Source of the DNA: Promicromonospora sp. MEB111
GTDB taxonomy: Bacteria > Actinomycetota > Actinomycetes > Actinomycetales > Cellulomonadaceae
Direction of reading: 5' to 3'
DNA length: 64,000 nucleotides
Assembly: GCF_030209445.1 (NCBI RefSeq)
Contig: NZ_JARVSD010000014.1
Coordinates: 1-64,000 of the forward strand
Below the pieces are notes generated by a model. That model searched no databases, was not told the DNA's origin, and was given only the letters and a program-made list of their open reading frames with translations. Position 1 is the stretch's first letter; each line of letters begins with the position of its first letter. Both the position numbers and the translations under genes were made by a program. Of the stretch, positions 38,709 to 47,558 are shown one piece after another.

Positions 38709-40060
38709 TGCGCGACAGCCTGCCGCCCGGTCTCCCGGAGCCGGACGCCCCCCGTCCGCTCCGGATCGCGATGGTCTCGGTGCACACGTCACCGCTGGAG
38801 CAGCCGGGCACGGGCGACGCCGGCGGCATGAACGTGTACGTGCTGGAGCTGTCGAAGGCGCTGGCCCGCCGGGGCGCGCAGGTGGAGATCTACACCCGGG
38901 CGACGTCGTCGGCCCAGCCCAAGGTGACCGACGCCGAGCCCGGCGTCCGCGTGGTGCACGTGGCCGCCGGGCCGTACGAGGGCCTGGACAAGAACGACCT
39001 GCCGGGGCAGCTGTGCGCCTTCGCCGCGGGCGTGCTGCGCGCCGAGGCGCACCGCCCCGAGGGCTGGTACGACGTGCTGCACACCCACTACTGGCTGTCG
39101 GGCCAGGTGGGCTGGATCGCGGCGGAGCGCTGGGACGTGCCGCTGGTGCACACCATGCACACCATGGCGCGCGTGAAGAACGCCTCCCTCGCGCCCGGGG
39201 ACGCCCCCGAGCCGCAGGGCCGGATCATCGGCGAGGAGCAGGTGGTCGCCGAGTCCGACGCCCTGGTCGCCAACACCGACCAGGAGGCCGCCGACCTGGT
39301 GCGCGACTACCAGGCAGACCCCGCCCTGGTCCGGGTGGTGCAGCCGGGCGTGGACCTCGGCGTGTTCGCACCACCGCACGCCGTCGACGACCCGGCCGCG
39401 TGCGCCCGGCAGCGGGCCGAGCTGCGCGAGCGGCTCACGCTGCCGACGGACCGCAAGATCGTGCTGTTCGCCGGCCGCGTGCAGCTGCTCAAGGGGCCGG
39501 ACGTGCTGGTCCGGGCGCTGGGGGAGCGGGTCTGGTCGGAGGGCGACGGGCAGCCGCCGCTGCTCGTGGTGCTGGGCGGCGCGTCCGGGCGGCCCACGGC
39601 CGTCCGCGAGCTCGAGGCGCTCGCCTACCAGGAGGGCGTGGCCGCACACGTGCGGGTGCGGCCCCCGGTGCCGCAGGAGACGCTCGCCGACTACTTCCGC
39701 GCCGCCGACCTGGTGGCCGTGCCGTCGCACAGCGAGTCGTTCGGCCTGGTCGCGGCCGAGGCCCAGGCGTCGGGCACGCCGGTGGTCGCGGCGGCCGTGG
39801 GCGGTCTGCGCACGGTGGTCCAGGACGGCGTCTCCGGCGTCCTCGTGCCTGACCACGAGCCCGAGAGCTGGGCCCTGGTGCTCAAGAGCCTCCTGGACGA
39901 CGACGAGCTGCGCGCGCGGCTGGCCGTCGGCGCCCGCGACTCGGCGACCCGGTTCGGCTGGGACCGCGCAGCCGACGAGATGCTGGACGTCTACGAGCAG
40001 GCCCGCAAGCATCACGTCGAGGCCCGCCGCGCCTGCGGCCGGGGTCCGTCCACGCTCTGA
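38708..40060 (+). CDS. mshA: D-inositol-3-phosphate glycosyltransferase (mycothiol synthesis)
   Basis: GT4 enzyme, 450 residues, joining UDP-GlcNAc to inositol-3-phosphate, the first committed step of mycothiol, the main thiol of actinobacteria. Signatures: [20 protein letters not shown], the GT4 HTHYWLSG block, [14 protein letters not shown] and the EX7E-type [13 protein letters not shown]. The start at 38708 is coupled to the lactonase stop. The mshA...gpm-senX3-regX3 neighbourhood matches M. tuberculosis. An alternative sucrose-synthase-like role is unlikely given these motifs. Confidence 0.93.
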   Translation: MRDSLPPGLPEPDAPRPLRIAMVSVHTSPLEQPGTGDAGGMNVYVLELSKALARRGAQVEIYTRATSSAQPKVTDAEPGVRVVHVAAGPYEGLDKNDLPGQLCAFAAGVLRAEAHRPEGWYDVLHTHYWLSGQVGWIAAERWDVPLVHTMHTMARVKNASLAPGDAPEPQGRIIGEEQVVAESDALVANTDQEAADLVRDYQADPALVRVVQPGVDLGVFAPPHAVDDPAACARQRAELRERLTLPTDRKIVLFAGRVQLLKGPDVLVRALGERVWSEGDGQPPLLVVLGGASGRPTAVRELEALAYQEGVAAHVRVRPPVPQETLADYFRAADLVAVPSHSESFGLVAAEAQASGTPVVAAAVGGLRTVVQDGVSGVLVPDHEPESWALVLKSLLDDDELRARLAVGARDSATRFGWDRAADEMLDVYEQARKHHVEARRACGRGPSTL

Positions 40061-40115
40061 GACCACGGGACCGGCGGCATCATCGGCCCCGGAAAAGTGC
40101 GGCAGGATGGAGCCC

Positions 40116-40856
40116 ATGACCTACACCCTCGTGCTGCTCCGCCACGGCGAGAGCGAGTGGAACGCGAAGAACTTGTTCACCGGCTGGGTGGATGTGGCCC
40201 TCTCCGAGAAGGGCGTCGAGGAGGCCAAGCGTGGTGGCGCGCTCCTCAAGGAGGCCGGGGTGAACCCCGACATCCTGCACACGTCGCTGCTGCGCCGCGC
40301 CATCATGACGGCGAACCTGGCGCTCGACGTCGCCGACCGGCACTGGATCCCGGTCAAGCGCAGCTGGCGCCTGAACGAGCGCCACTACGGCGCGCTGCAG
40401 GGCAAGGACAAGAAGCAGACGCTCGAGGAGTTCGGCGAGGAGCAGTTCATGCTCTGGCGCCGCTCGTACGACGTCCCGCCGCCGGAGATCGAGCTGGGCT
40501 CGGAGTTCAGCCAGGACGCGGACCCGCGCTACGCGGACGCCCCCGTCGTCCGCACGGAGGCGCTGAAGCTCGTGCTCGACCGCGCCCTGCCGTACTGGGA
40601 GAGCGAGATCGTCCCCGACCTCAAGGCCGGCAAGACCGTGCTGGTCGCCGCGCACGGCAACTCGCTGCGGGCCCTCGTCAAGCACCTCGACGGCGTCTCG
40701 GACGAGGCCATCGCCGGGCTGAACATCCCGACGGGCATCCCGCTGGTCTACGAGCTCGACGAGGAGACCCTCGCGCCCGTGAAGCCGGGCGGCACGTACC
40801 TGGACCCGGAGGCGGCGAAGGACGCGATCGCCGCGGTCGCCAACCAGGGCCGCTGA
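40116..40856 (+). CDS. gpmA: 2,3-bisphosphoglycerate-dependent phosphoglycerate mutase
   Basis: Glycolytic enzyme, 246 residues, converting 3-phosphoglycerate and 2-phosphoglycerate. The phospho-histidine is His10 in [24 protein letters not shown] and the second His in [15 protein letters not shown] are present. I prefer the ATG at 40116, with GGAG 5 nt upstream, to the in-frame ATG at 40107. A dispersed-repeat hairpin follows the stop and separates it from convergent phoU. Confidence 0.95.
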   Translation: MTYTLVLLRHGESEWNAKNLFTGWVDVALSEKGVEEAKRGGALLKEAGVNPDILHTSLLRRAIMTANLALDVADRHWIPVKRSWRLNERHYGALQGKDKKQTLEEFGEEQFMLWRRSYDVPPPEIELGSEFSQDADPRYADAPVVRTEALKLVLDRALPYWESEIVPDLKAGKTVLVAAHGNSLRALVKHLDGVSDEAIAGLNIPTGIPLVYELDEETLAPVKPGGTYLDPEAAKDAIAAVANQGR

Positions 40857-40870
40857 CCCCCGCCGAAACC

Positions 40871-40931
40871 GCTGAGTGCTGGATGTTCGCCCTTCTGAGC
40901 CACTCAGAAGGGCGAACATCCAGCACTCAAC
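40871..40931. repeat. 29-bp inverted repeat, dispersed hairpin family copy 2
   Basis: Arms 40871-40899 and 40903-40931 pair with one mismatch and a three-base loop, between convergent gpmA and phoU. It is likely a bidirectional terminator. The outer 25 bases of its right arm match the right arm of the hairpin at 2177-2239 at 23 positions, showing both are copies of one element. Confidence 0.88.
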
Positions 40932-40946
40932 GTCTGGGCGGGTGGG

Positions 40947-41594
40947 TCACTCGTCCGGGAAGTCGCCCGTGACCAGGAAGGTCACGCGGCGGGCGACCGA
41001 CACGCCGTGGTCGCCGAACCGCTCGTAGTAGCGGCCCACCAGCGTCACGTCGACGGCCTCCTGCACGGTGCCCTGCCAGCCGGGCGCCAGGAGCGTGTTG
41101 AACGTCTCCTGGTGCAGCTCGTCGATGATGTCGTCGTCGCGCTCCAGCGCCTCGGCCACCGACAGGTCGCGCGTGGCGAGCAGCTTGGTGGTGCGCTGGG
41201 CCACCCGCACGGCGGCCTCGTGCATCTTCGCGAAGGTGTCCCGGGCCTCGGGGACGATCGCCTGGGCGGGGTAGCGCCCGCGTGCCACCTGGGCGACGTG
41301 GCGCGCCAGGTCGCCCATCCGCTCCAGCGAGGCGCTCATGCGCAGCGCGCTGACGACCACCCGCAGGTCGGTGGCGACCGGGGCCTGCTGCGCGAGCAGG
41401 TGCACGCACCGCTCGTCGAGCGAGTCCTCGATGGCGTCGATGGTCTTGTCGGAGGCGATCACCTCCTGCGCGAGCTGAAGGTCGGCCTCCAGCAGCGCCG
41501 TTCCGGCGCGGGTGATGGCGGACTCGACGAGCCTGCTCATCTCGGTCAGGTCGTCGCCGACCTGCTGGAGCTCGGCATCGAAGATCTGTCGCAT
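40947..41594 (-). CDS. phoU: Phosphate-signalling regulator PhoU
   Basis: 215-residue protein with two three-helix PhoU repeats, each with the metal-binding ExxxD pattern (SLERMGDLARHVAQV and GRYYERFGDHGVSVARRV). It links the Pst transporter to the histidine kinase and switches off phosphate-starvation signalling when phosphate is ample. The start at 41594 (MRQIFDAEL) has AGAGG upstream; the frame is open to 41738 without conservation. Divergent from senX3, as in other actinobacteria. Confidence 0.94.
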   Translation of the reverse strand: MRQIFDAELQQVGDDLTEMSRLVESAITRAGTALLEADLQLAQEVIASDKTIDAIEDSLDERCVHLLAQQAPVATDLRVVVSALRMSASLERMGDLARHVAQVARGRYPAQAIVPEARDTFAKMHEAAVRVAQRTTKLLATRDLSVAEALERDDDIIDELHQETFNTLLAPGWQGTVQEAVDVTLVGRYYERFGDHGVSVARRVTFLVTGDFPDE

Positions 41595-41855
41595 CGGTTT
41601 CCTCTCGCACTCGGGGCGCGCGAACGGTTCGCGTCCGCTGTCGCGCCGCCGCGAGGCGGGCAGGGCCGACGCGCGGCCGGGCCGGCCGCCCGGACACGTC
41701 CCGGGACGGCGCACGGCACAGCTACCGCCCGCACCCACCTAGGTTCGACGGCGCGATGTACTGGGAGGTTAACGCTCTTCCTCCCTGACATGAACAGTAG
41801 GCGACGCGATCCTCCGACCGACCGCCCACGTCCGTCAGCGGTTGAAACGTCGACC

Positions 41856-41861
41856 TACCCT
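41856..41861 (+). promoter_or_regulatory. senX3: -10 element TACCCT, senX3
   Basis: TACCCT followed by GGAGGC and the GTG at 41868. The GGAGG is too close to the GTG to act as a normal ribosome site, which supports a leaderless start. Confidence 0.5.
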
Positions 41862-41867
41862 GGAGGC

Positions 41868-43154
41868 GTGGACGGAATCATCTCCGGGGTACCGGTGCTG
41901 GTCGCCGGAATTCTCGGCGTGATCGTCGGCGTGGTCGCCACCGTGGCGTTCCGCGTCTCCGAACGGCATCAGCACGCCCTGCCCCCGACCGAACCCGACG
42001 AGCTCGACGCGGGTCTCGTCCGCGTGCTCTCGGTGCTGCGCTCCGCGGCCGTCGTGCTCGACGGCGAGGACGAGGTGATCCGCGCGTCGCCCCCGGCCTA
42101 CGCCCTCGGCGTGGTGCGCAACGACGCCCTGGTGCACGCCGCCATCACGGACCTGGTCGCCCTCGTGCGGCGCGACGGCGTGATCCGCGAGCAGGAGCTG
42201 GAGCTGCCCCGCGGCCCGGTGGGCCAGGGCACGGTGCTGCTGCAGGTACGCGTGGCGCCGCTCGGGCTGGACCGGGTGCTGGTGCTCGCCGAGGACCGTA
42301 CGGAGGCCCGCCGGGTCGAGGCGATCCGCCGCGACTTCGTGGTCAACGTCTCCCACGAGCTGAAGACGCCGGTCGGTGCGCTGGCGCTGCTCGCCGAGAC
42401 GGTGGCCGACGCCGCGGACGACCCCGTCGCCGTCCGGCGGTTCACCGAGCGCATGCAGCGCGAGGCCGTGCGGCTGTCCGCGCTGGTGCAGGAGATCATC
42501 GAGCTGTCCCGGCTGCAGGGGGCCGGCGCGGTGCCCAAGCTGACACCGGTCCCGATCCGCGAGGTCGTGGAGGAGGCGGTCGACCGGGCCCGCACCACCG
42601 CCCAGGCCAAGAACATCGCGATCACCATGGGCGGCGACCTGGACACCGAGGTGTACGGGGACCACAACCTCCTGGTCACCGCGGTCCGCAACCTGGTCGA
42701 CAACGCCGTGGCCTACTCCGGGCAGGCCAGCCGGGTGGGCGTCGGGGTGAACGAGCGGGGCGGCCTGGTCGAGATCGCCGTGGTGGACCAGGGCGTCGGG
42801 ATCGCCGAGGACGCGCAGGACCGAGTCTTCGAGCGCTTCTACCGGGTGGACCCGGCGCGCTCGCGCGACACCGGCGGGACCGGCCTGGGGCTCAGTATCG
42901 TCAAGCATGTCGCGGCCGACCACGGCGGCGACGTCCAGATGTGGTCCGAGCCCGGGCGGGGCTCGACCTTCACGCTGCGGATCCCGTCCGCGGACCGGCC
43001 CGGCGCAGGCCGGGTCACCCCGCCCTCCCTGGCGGACGTCGTCCGCGAGGGCGAGGAGCAGGACCCGAGCGAGCAGCAGGACCAGCACGACGAGCAGGAC
43101 CAGCACAAGGCCGCGGACACCGCGGCCACGAAGAACGAGGAGGTAGGTGCGTGA
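41868..43154 (+). CDS. senX3: Phosphate-sensing histidine kinase SenX3
   Basis: 428-residue membrane kinase of the PhoR type. One N-terminal membrane segment (about 8-28), a PAS-like region, dimerisation domain with phospho-acceptor His163 in VNVSHELKTPVG, and ATPase domain with NLVDNAVAYSG, DQGVGIAED, FERFYRVD and GGTGLGLSIVKHV. Only one membrane pass and no periplasmic loop, as in other SenX3, so phosphate status reaches it through PhoU-PstB. The last 50 residues are Glu/Gln/Asp-rich. Its stop overlaps the regX3 GTG by four bases. Confidence 0.94.
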   Translation: MDGIISGVPVLVAGILGVIVGVVATVAFRVSERHQHALPPTEPDELDAGLVRVLSVLRSAAVVLDGEDEVIRASPPAYALGVVRNDALVHAAITDLVALVRRDGVIREQELELPRGPVGQGTVLLQVRVAPLGLDRVLVLAEDRTEARRVEAIRRDFVVNVSHELKTPVGALALLAETVADAADDPVAVRRFTERMQREAVRLSALVQEIIELSRLQGAGAVPKLTPVPIREVVEEAVDRARTTAQAKNIAITMGGDLDTEVYGDHNLLVTAVRNLVDNAVAYSGQASRVGVGVNERGGLVEIAVVDQGVGIAEDAQDRVFERFYRVDPARSRDTGGTGLGLSIVKHVAADHGGDVQMWSEPGRGSTFTLRIPSADRPGAGRVTPPSLADVVREGEEQDPSEQQDQHDEQDQHKAADTAATKNEEVGA

Positions 43155-43849
43155 CGCGCATCCTGGTGGTCGAGGACGAGGAGTCGTACCGGGACCCGCT
43201 GACGTACCAGCTGACCCGCGAGGGGTTCGAGGTGATCGAGGCCGCCGACGGCAACTCGGCGCTCGCCGCGTACGACGCGGAGGGGGCGGACCTGGTGCTG
43301 CTCGACCTGATGCTGCCCGGGCTGTCGGGCACGGAGGTGTGCCGGGAGCTGCGGGCCCGCGGTGACGTGCCGGTCATCATGCTGACCGCGAAGGACTCCG
43401 AGATCGACAAGGTGGTGGGCCTGGAGCTCGGCGCCGACGACTACGTGACCAAGCCCTACTCCTACCGGGAGCTGCTGGCCCGAGTGCGGGCCGTGCTGCG
43501 GCGCCGGCAGCCCACCGACTCCACGGAGCAGGACGAGGACGGCGTGCTGGAGGTGGGGCCGGTGCGGATGGACGTGGAGCGGCACACCGTGGCCGTCTCC
43601 GGGGAGAGCGTGGCCCTGCCGCTCAAGGAGTTCGACCTGCTCGAGCTGCTGATGCGCAACGCCGGCCGGGTGCTGACCCGCGGCCAGCTCATCGACCGCG
43701 TCTGGGGCGCCGACTACGTGGGCGACACCAAGACGCTCGACGTCCACGTGAAGCGCATCCGCTCGAAGATCGAGCCCGACCCCGGCACGCCGAAGTACCT
43801 GCTCACGGTGCGTGGCCTGGGCTACAAGCTGGCCGACGACGAGGGGTGA
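43151..43849 (+). CDS. regX3: Phosphate-starvation response regulator RegX3
   Basis: OmpR/PhoB-type regulator, 232 residues. The receiver domain has the acidic pocket VVEDEE, phospho-acceptor Asp52 in LVLLDLMLPG, and Lys in YVTKPYSYREL; the C-terminal winged helix has LKEFDLLELLMRNAGRVLTR and TLDVHVKRIRSKIE. Strong GGAGG precedes the GTG. It should bind the PHO-box-like repeats upstream of both pstS genes (43906-43938 and 45202-45223). A hairpin terminator follows. Confidence 0.96.
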   Translation: MTRILVVEDEESYRDPLTYQLTREGFEVIEAADGNSALAAYDAEGADLVLLDLMLPGLSGTEVCRELRARGDVPVIMLTAKDSEIDKVVGLELGADDYVTKPYSYRELLARVRAVLRRRQPTDSTEQDEDGVLEVGPVRMDVERHTVAVSGESVALPLKEFDLLELLMRNAGRVLTRGQLIDRVWGADYVGDTKTLDVHVKRIRSKIEPDPGTPKYLLTVRGLGYKLADDEG

Positions 43850-43856
43850 CCCCCGC

Positions 43857-43886
43857 TGAGGTGCGCCCCGGACGTGGCGCACCTCA
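43857..43886 (+). terminator. Hairpin terminator after regX3
   Basis: TGAGGTGCGCC (43857-43867) and GGCGCACCTCA (43876-43886), perfect 11-bp stem with an 8-nt loop, 8 bp after the regX3 stop. Confidence 0.75.
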
Positions 43887-43905
43887 CGGGTGAAACGTGA
43901 ACGCT

Positions 43906-43938
43906 GGTCACCCTCCGTTCACCCGGCGTTTGCTCGCG
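43906..43938 (+). promoter_or_regulatory. PHO-box-like 11-bp direct repeats upstream of pstS copy 1
   Basis: Three consecutive 11-nt units: GGTCACCCTCC, GTTCACCCGGC, GTTTGCTCGCG. The GTTCACC core in 11-bp phase is the known pattern of actinobacterial PHO boxes bound by PhoP/RegX3. The third unit overlaps the -35 region of the pstS promoter. Confidence 0.8.
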
Positions 43939-43954
43939 GGACCGCGCCCCTGAG

Positions 43955-43960
43955 TAGTTT
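43955..43960 (+). promoter_or_regulatory. pstS: -10 element TAGTTT of pstS copy 1
   Basis: TAGTTT followed by eight bases and the GTG at 43969; the transcript is probably leaderless. Confidence 0.5.
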
Positions 43961-43968
43961 CGCGAACC

Positions 43969-45120
43969 GTGAGCACCCCCCAGTACACCCGCCTCGTCTC
44001 CGCCGCCACCGTCGGCGCCCTCGTGCTGCCGCTCGCGGGCTGCGCCGCGGCCGGGCTGCCCGGGTTCGGCGGCGAGGTGGAGCCGACGGCCACCGCCGAG
44101 GCGAAGGTCGCCGTCGCCGGCACGTTCGTCGGCGCCGGCGCGTCGTCCCAGGAGTCGGCGATGGAGGCCTGGATCAGCGGGTTCCAGGAGCAGCACCCCG
44201 ACGCCGCGGTCAGCTACGACCCCGTCGGGTCGGGCGACGGCCGCGAGTCGTTCCTCGCGGGCGACACGGCCTTCGGCGCCTCCGACGTCGCGCTGAGCGA
44301 CGAGGAGATGGCGGCCTCCGGCCCGGCCTGCGACGGCGGCAACGCGATCGACCTGCCGGTCTACATCAGCCCGATCGCGGTGGCCTTCAACGTGGAGGGC
44401 GTCGACCAGCTCAACCTGTCCTCGGACCTCATCGCGCGGATCTTCACGGGCCAGGTCACGCGGTGGGACGACCCGGCGATCGTCGCGGCCAACCCCGACG
44501 CGAAGCTGCCCGCGCTGGAGATCACCCCGGTGCACCGGTCCGACGACTCGGGCACCACCGAGAACTTCACCGACTACCTGCACGCGACGGCACCGGACGA
44601 GTGGCCGTACCCGCCGGACGGCGTCTGGCCGCTGCCGCAGGGGTTCGCCGCCGAGGGGACGGGCGGCGTGACGGACACGGTCCGCTCCACGCCGGGCGGC
44701 ATCACCTACGCCGACGCTTCGCGCACGTCCGACCTCGGGCGCGCCGCCATCAAGGTGGGCGACGAGTACGTGCCGTACAGCGCGGACGCCGCGGCCGCCG
44801 TCGTCGACATCTCGCCGCGGATCGAGAACCGCTACGAGCACGACCTCGCCTTCGCCCTCGACCGGACCATCGACAAGCCCTTCGCCTACCCGATGGTGCT
44901 CGTGTCCTACCTCGTCGTGTGCTCGCGGTACGAGGACAAGGCGAAGGGCGGCTTCGTCAAGGAGTTCGTCGCGTACGTCGCCTCGGCCGAGGGGCAGCAG
45001 CGCGCGGCCGCGGCGGCCGGCAACGCCGCGATCTCGCCCGACGTCCAGGCCTGGATCGCCGAGGCCGCGAAGGCCATCTACCTGACCCGGGACCGCCCGG
45101 AGGAGCAGGCAGGCGGATGA
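43969..45120 (+). CDS. pstS: Phosphate-binding lipoprotein PstS, copy 1
   Basis: 383-residue high-affinity phosphate receptor for the Pst ABC transporter. The signal peptide ends in the lipobox LAGC (lipidated Cys near residue 25). The binding fold shows GAGASSQESAMEAW, a GSGDGRESF phosphate-loop block, ISPIAVAFNVEGV, LNLSSDLIARIFTG and SDDSGTTENFTDYL. It is a clear paralogue of the next gene, from which it is separated by 193 bp. Own PHO boxes and a -10 element; no ribosome site, so leaderless. The two copies may differ in affinity or expression. Confidence 0.94.
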   Translation: MSTPQYTRLVSAATVGALVLPLAGCAAAGLPGFGGEVEPTATAEAKVAVAGTFVGAGASSQESAMEAWISGFQEQHPDAAVSYDPVGSGDGRESFLAGDTAFGASDVALSDEEMAASGPACDGGNAIDLPVYISPIAVAFNVEGVDQLNLSSDLIARIFTGQVTRWDDPAIVAANPDAKLPALEITPVHRSDDSGTTENFTDYLHATAPDEWPYPPDGVWPLPQGFAAEGTGGVTDTVRSTPGGITYADASRTSDLGRAAIKVGDEYVPYSADAAAAVVDISPRIENRYEHDLAFALDRTIDKPFAYPMVLVSYLVVCSRYEDKAKGGFVKEFVAYVASAEGQQRAAAAAGNAAISPDVQAWIAEAAKAIYLTRDRPEEQAGG

Positions 45121-45201
45121 CCCCGGGGACGCACCGCGGGTGGCACACGCCGGGCCGTGTCATGGTGAGCGTGTTGCGTATCACCCGCTTTCCGTGGGCT
45201 T

Positions 45202-45223
45202 GTTCACCCTCCGTTTACCTGGA
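45202..45223 (+). promoter_or_regulatory. PHO-box-like direct repeats upstream of pstS copy 2
   Basis: Two 11-nt units, GTTCACCCTCC and GTTTACCTGGA, nearly the same as the first units upstream of copy 1. A TAGCGT (45251-45256) downstream is a candidate -10, leaving a leader of about 55 nt. Confidence 0.78.
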
Positions 45224-45313
45224 CCTGGTGAGCAGGTCACTCCACCTGCCTAGCGTCCCGACTGACGCCGCGGCGCTCGCCGCGCGTACGACTTGAACAG
45301 GATGGAACGACAC

Positions 45314-46420
45314 GTGAAGATCAGCCGATTCCCCCGCGTTGGCTCCGCTGTCATGGTGGGCGCGCTCGCGCTGAGCCTCGCAGCCTGCGGGTCCGACCCG
45401 ACGACCGGTGCCGAGCCCACGGAGACCGAGGGTGGCGAGGCCATCTCCGGCGACTTCGCCGGCGCGGGCGCGTCCTCCCAGGAGTCCGCGATGGAGGCCT
45501 GGGTCGCCGGCTTCCAGAGCTCGAACCCGGACGTCACGATCAACTACGACCCGGCCGGCTCCGGCGCGGGCCGTGAGCAGTTCCTCGCGGGCGGCGTGCA
45601 GTGGGCCGGCTCGGACTCCGCGCTCGACGACGAGGAGCTCGCTGCCTCGGCCGAGGTCTGCGGCGCCGACGGCGCGATCGACCTGCCGATCTACGTGAGC
45701 CCGATCGCCGTGGCCTTCAACCTCCCCGGCGTCGACTCGCTGAACCTCTCCTCCGAGGTCATCGCCAACATCTTCAACGGCGAGATCAAGAAGTGGAACG
45801 ACGACGCGATCAAGGCCGACAACCCTGACGCCGACCTCCCGGACACCGACATCACGCCGGTGCACCGCCTCGATGACTCGGGCACCACCGAGAACTTCAC
45901 CGAGTACCTGTCCGCCACGGCCCCCGAGGCCTGGACCGACGAGCCCGACGGCGTCTGGCCGCTCGAGGGCGGCGACTCCGCCGAGGGCACGTCCGGCGTG
46001 GTCGGTGTCGTGACCGACACCGAGGGCGCCGTCACCTACGCGGACGCCTCCAAGGTCGGTACGCTCGGCACCGCGTCGATCAAGGTCGGCGAGGAGTTCG
46101 TGCCGTTCTCGGCCGAGGGTGCCGCCGCCACGGTGGACGCGTCCCCGCGCGTCGAGGGCCGTGCCGAGCACGACTTCGCGATCGAGGTCGACCGTACGCT
46201 GACCGACCCGGCCACCTACCCGCTGGTGCTCGTCTCCTACGCCATCGCCTGCACCAACTACGCCGACGAGGCGCAGGGCAACTTCGTCAAGGCCTTCCTG
46301 GCCTACCAGGCCTCCGAGGCGGGCCAGCAGGCCGCGGCCGACGCCGCGGGCAACGCGCCCATCTCGGCGGCCACCGCCGAGCAGGTCGCCGCCGCGATCG
46401 AGTCGATCACGGTCGGCTGA
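45314..46420 (+). CDS. pstS: Phosphate-binding lipoprotein PstS, copy 2
   Basis: 368-residue paralogue of the preceding gene. The signal peptide ends in lipobox LAAC (lipidated Cys near residue 26). The same binding blocks are present: GAGASSQESAMEAW, GSGAGREQF, ISPIAVAFN-type YVSPIAVAFNLPGV, LNLSSEVIANIFNG and LDDSGTTENFTEYL. I choose the GTG at 45314 with GGAA about 7 nt upstream; an ATG at 45302 is possible. Direct position before pstCAB suggests this copy is the main partner of the transporter. A 14-bp hairpin follows the stop. Confidence 0.94.
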   Translation: MKISRFPRVGSAVMVGALALSLAACGSDPTTGAEPTETEGGEAISGDFAGAGASSQESAMEAWVAGFQSSNPDVTINYDPAGSGAGREQFLAGGVQWAGSDSALDDEELAASAEVCGADGAIDLPIYVSPIAVAFNLPGVDSLNLSSEVIANIFNGEIKKWNDDAIKADNPDADLPDTDITPVHRLDDSGTTENFTEYLSATAPEAWTDEPDGVWPLEGGDSAEGTSGVVGVVTDTEGAVTYADASKVGTLGTASIKVGEEFVPFSAEGAAATVDASPRVEGRAEHDFAIEVDRTLTDPATYPLVLVSYAIACTNYADEAQGNFVKAFLAYQASEAGQQAAADAAGNAPISAATAEQVAAAIESITVG

Positions 46421-46439
46421 CGAAGCACATGAACACCGG

Positions 46440-46489
46440 CCGGCGGCCGGACCGAACGGCGCCGACGGCGTCGCAGGTCCGGTCGCCGG
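46440..46489 (+). terminator. Intercistronic hairpin between pstS copy 2 and pstC
   Basis: Arms 46440-46453 and 46476-46489, 14 bp with one mismatch and a 22-nt loop, in the 133-bp gap. It may partly terminate or stabilise the pstS end of the transcript, so that the binding protein is made in excess over the membrane parts. Confidence 0.6.
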
Positions 46490-46553
46490 CACAGCCATGT
46501 CAGTCACTGATCCCGATCCCCCTACTCCGAGCGACGAGCATCGAGGAGCTCTT

Positions 46554-47558
46554 GTGACCACCACCGACAGTCCGCCGGACGCCCAGCCCGGCCGACTGAA
46601 GCCGCCCGCCCGGCGGCGCAACCACGGCGACACCGAGCGCGGCTTCAGCCGGGTGTTCCGCTGGATCACCACCGGCGCAGGTGCCTTCCTGCTGCTGGTG
46701 CTGGCGGCCGTCGCGGTGTTCCTCATAGCGCGGGGCGTGCCCGCCCTGGCCGCCTCGCCGGAGGAGCTGAGCGCCAAGGGCGGCCTGCCGGCGGGGATGG
46801 ACTCGCTCTGGGACCTGGTCGGCCCCCTCGTGTTCGGCACGCTGCTGGCCGCGGCCATGGCGCTGCTGCTCGCGACGCCGGTCGCCATCGGGATCGCGCT
46901 GTTCATCTCGCACTACGCGCCGCGCCGCGCGGCCTCGGTGATCGGCTACGTGATCGACCTCCTCGCGGCGATCCCGTCCGTGGTGTTCGGCCTCTGGGGC
47001 GGGCGCACGCTGGCCCCGATCATCAGCGACGTGTGGGTGTGGATCGCGGGCGTCCTCGACTTCCTGCCGTTCTGGACCGTGAACGTGACCAACACGGGCC
47101 GGTCGCTCGCGACGGCGTCCGTAGTGCTCGCAGTGATGGTCCTGCCGATCATCACCGCGGTCTCCCGCGAGGTCTTCCTGCAGACCCCGACGCTGCACGA
47201 GGAGGCGGCGCTCGCCCTGGGCGCCACGCGCTGGGAGATGATCCGCACGGCCGTGCTGCCGTTCGGCCGCTCCGGCGTCATCTCCGCCGCGATGCTCGGC
47301 CTCGGCCGCGCGCTCGGCGAGACGATGGCGGTCCTGATGATCCTGTCGCCCGGCATCCTCTACTCGTTCCAGATCTTCGACTCCGGCCAGCAGCAGACCA
47401 TCGCGGCCTTCATCGCGTCGCGGTTCGCCGAGGCCAGCGGGCTCGCGGTGAACGTGCTCATCGCCACCGGTCTGGCGCTGTTCGTCATCACCATGGTGGT
47501 CAACATGGGCGCCCGCGCGATCGTCGCGCGGCGCAAGGAATTCTCGGGAGCCAACTGA
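46554..47558 (+). CDS. pstC: Phosphate ABC transporter permease PstC
   Basis: 334-residue integral membrane subunit with about six membrane segments after a charged N-terminus. The permease EAA-type loop is seen in EEAALALGATRWEMIRTAVLP, and GLGRALGETMAVLMI is a PstC signature. I choose the GTG at 46554, preceded by GAGGAG, over the in-frame ATG at 46497. Coupled to pstA by TGATG. Confidence 0.95.
   Translation: MTTTDSPPDAQPGRLKPPARRRNHGDTERGFSRVFRWITTGAGAFLLLVLAAVAVFLIARGVPALAASPEELSAKGGLPAGMDSLWDLVGPLVFGTLLAAAMALLLATPVAIGIALFISHYAPRRAASVIGYVIDLLAAIPSVVFGLWGGRTLAPIISDVWVWIAGVLDFLPFWTVNVTNTGRSLATASVVLAVMVLPIITAVSREVFLQTPTLHEEAALALGATRWEMIRTAVLPFGRSGVISAAMLGLGRALGETMAVLMILSPGILYSFQIFDSGQQQTIAAFIASRFAEASGLAVNVLIATGLALFVITMVVNMGARAIVARRKEFSGAN

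Noticed and set aside
46497-46553. ATG at 46497 as the pstC start
   Set aside because: The GTG at 46554 has a strong GAGGAG at proper distance, while nothing suitable precedes 46497, and the extra residues are low complexity.
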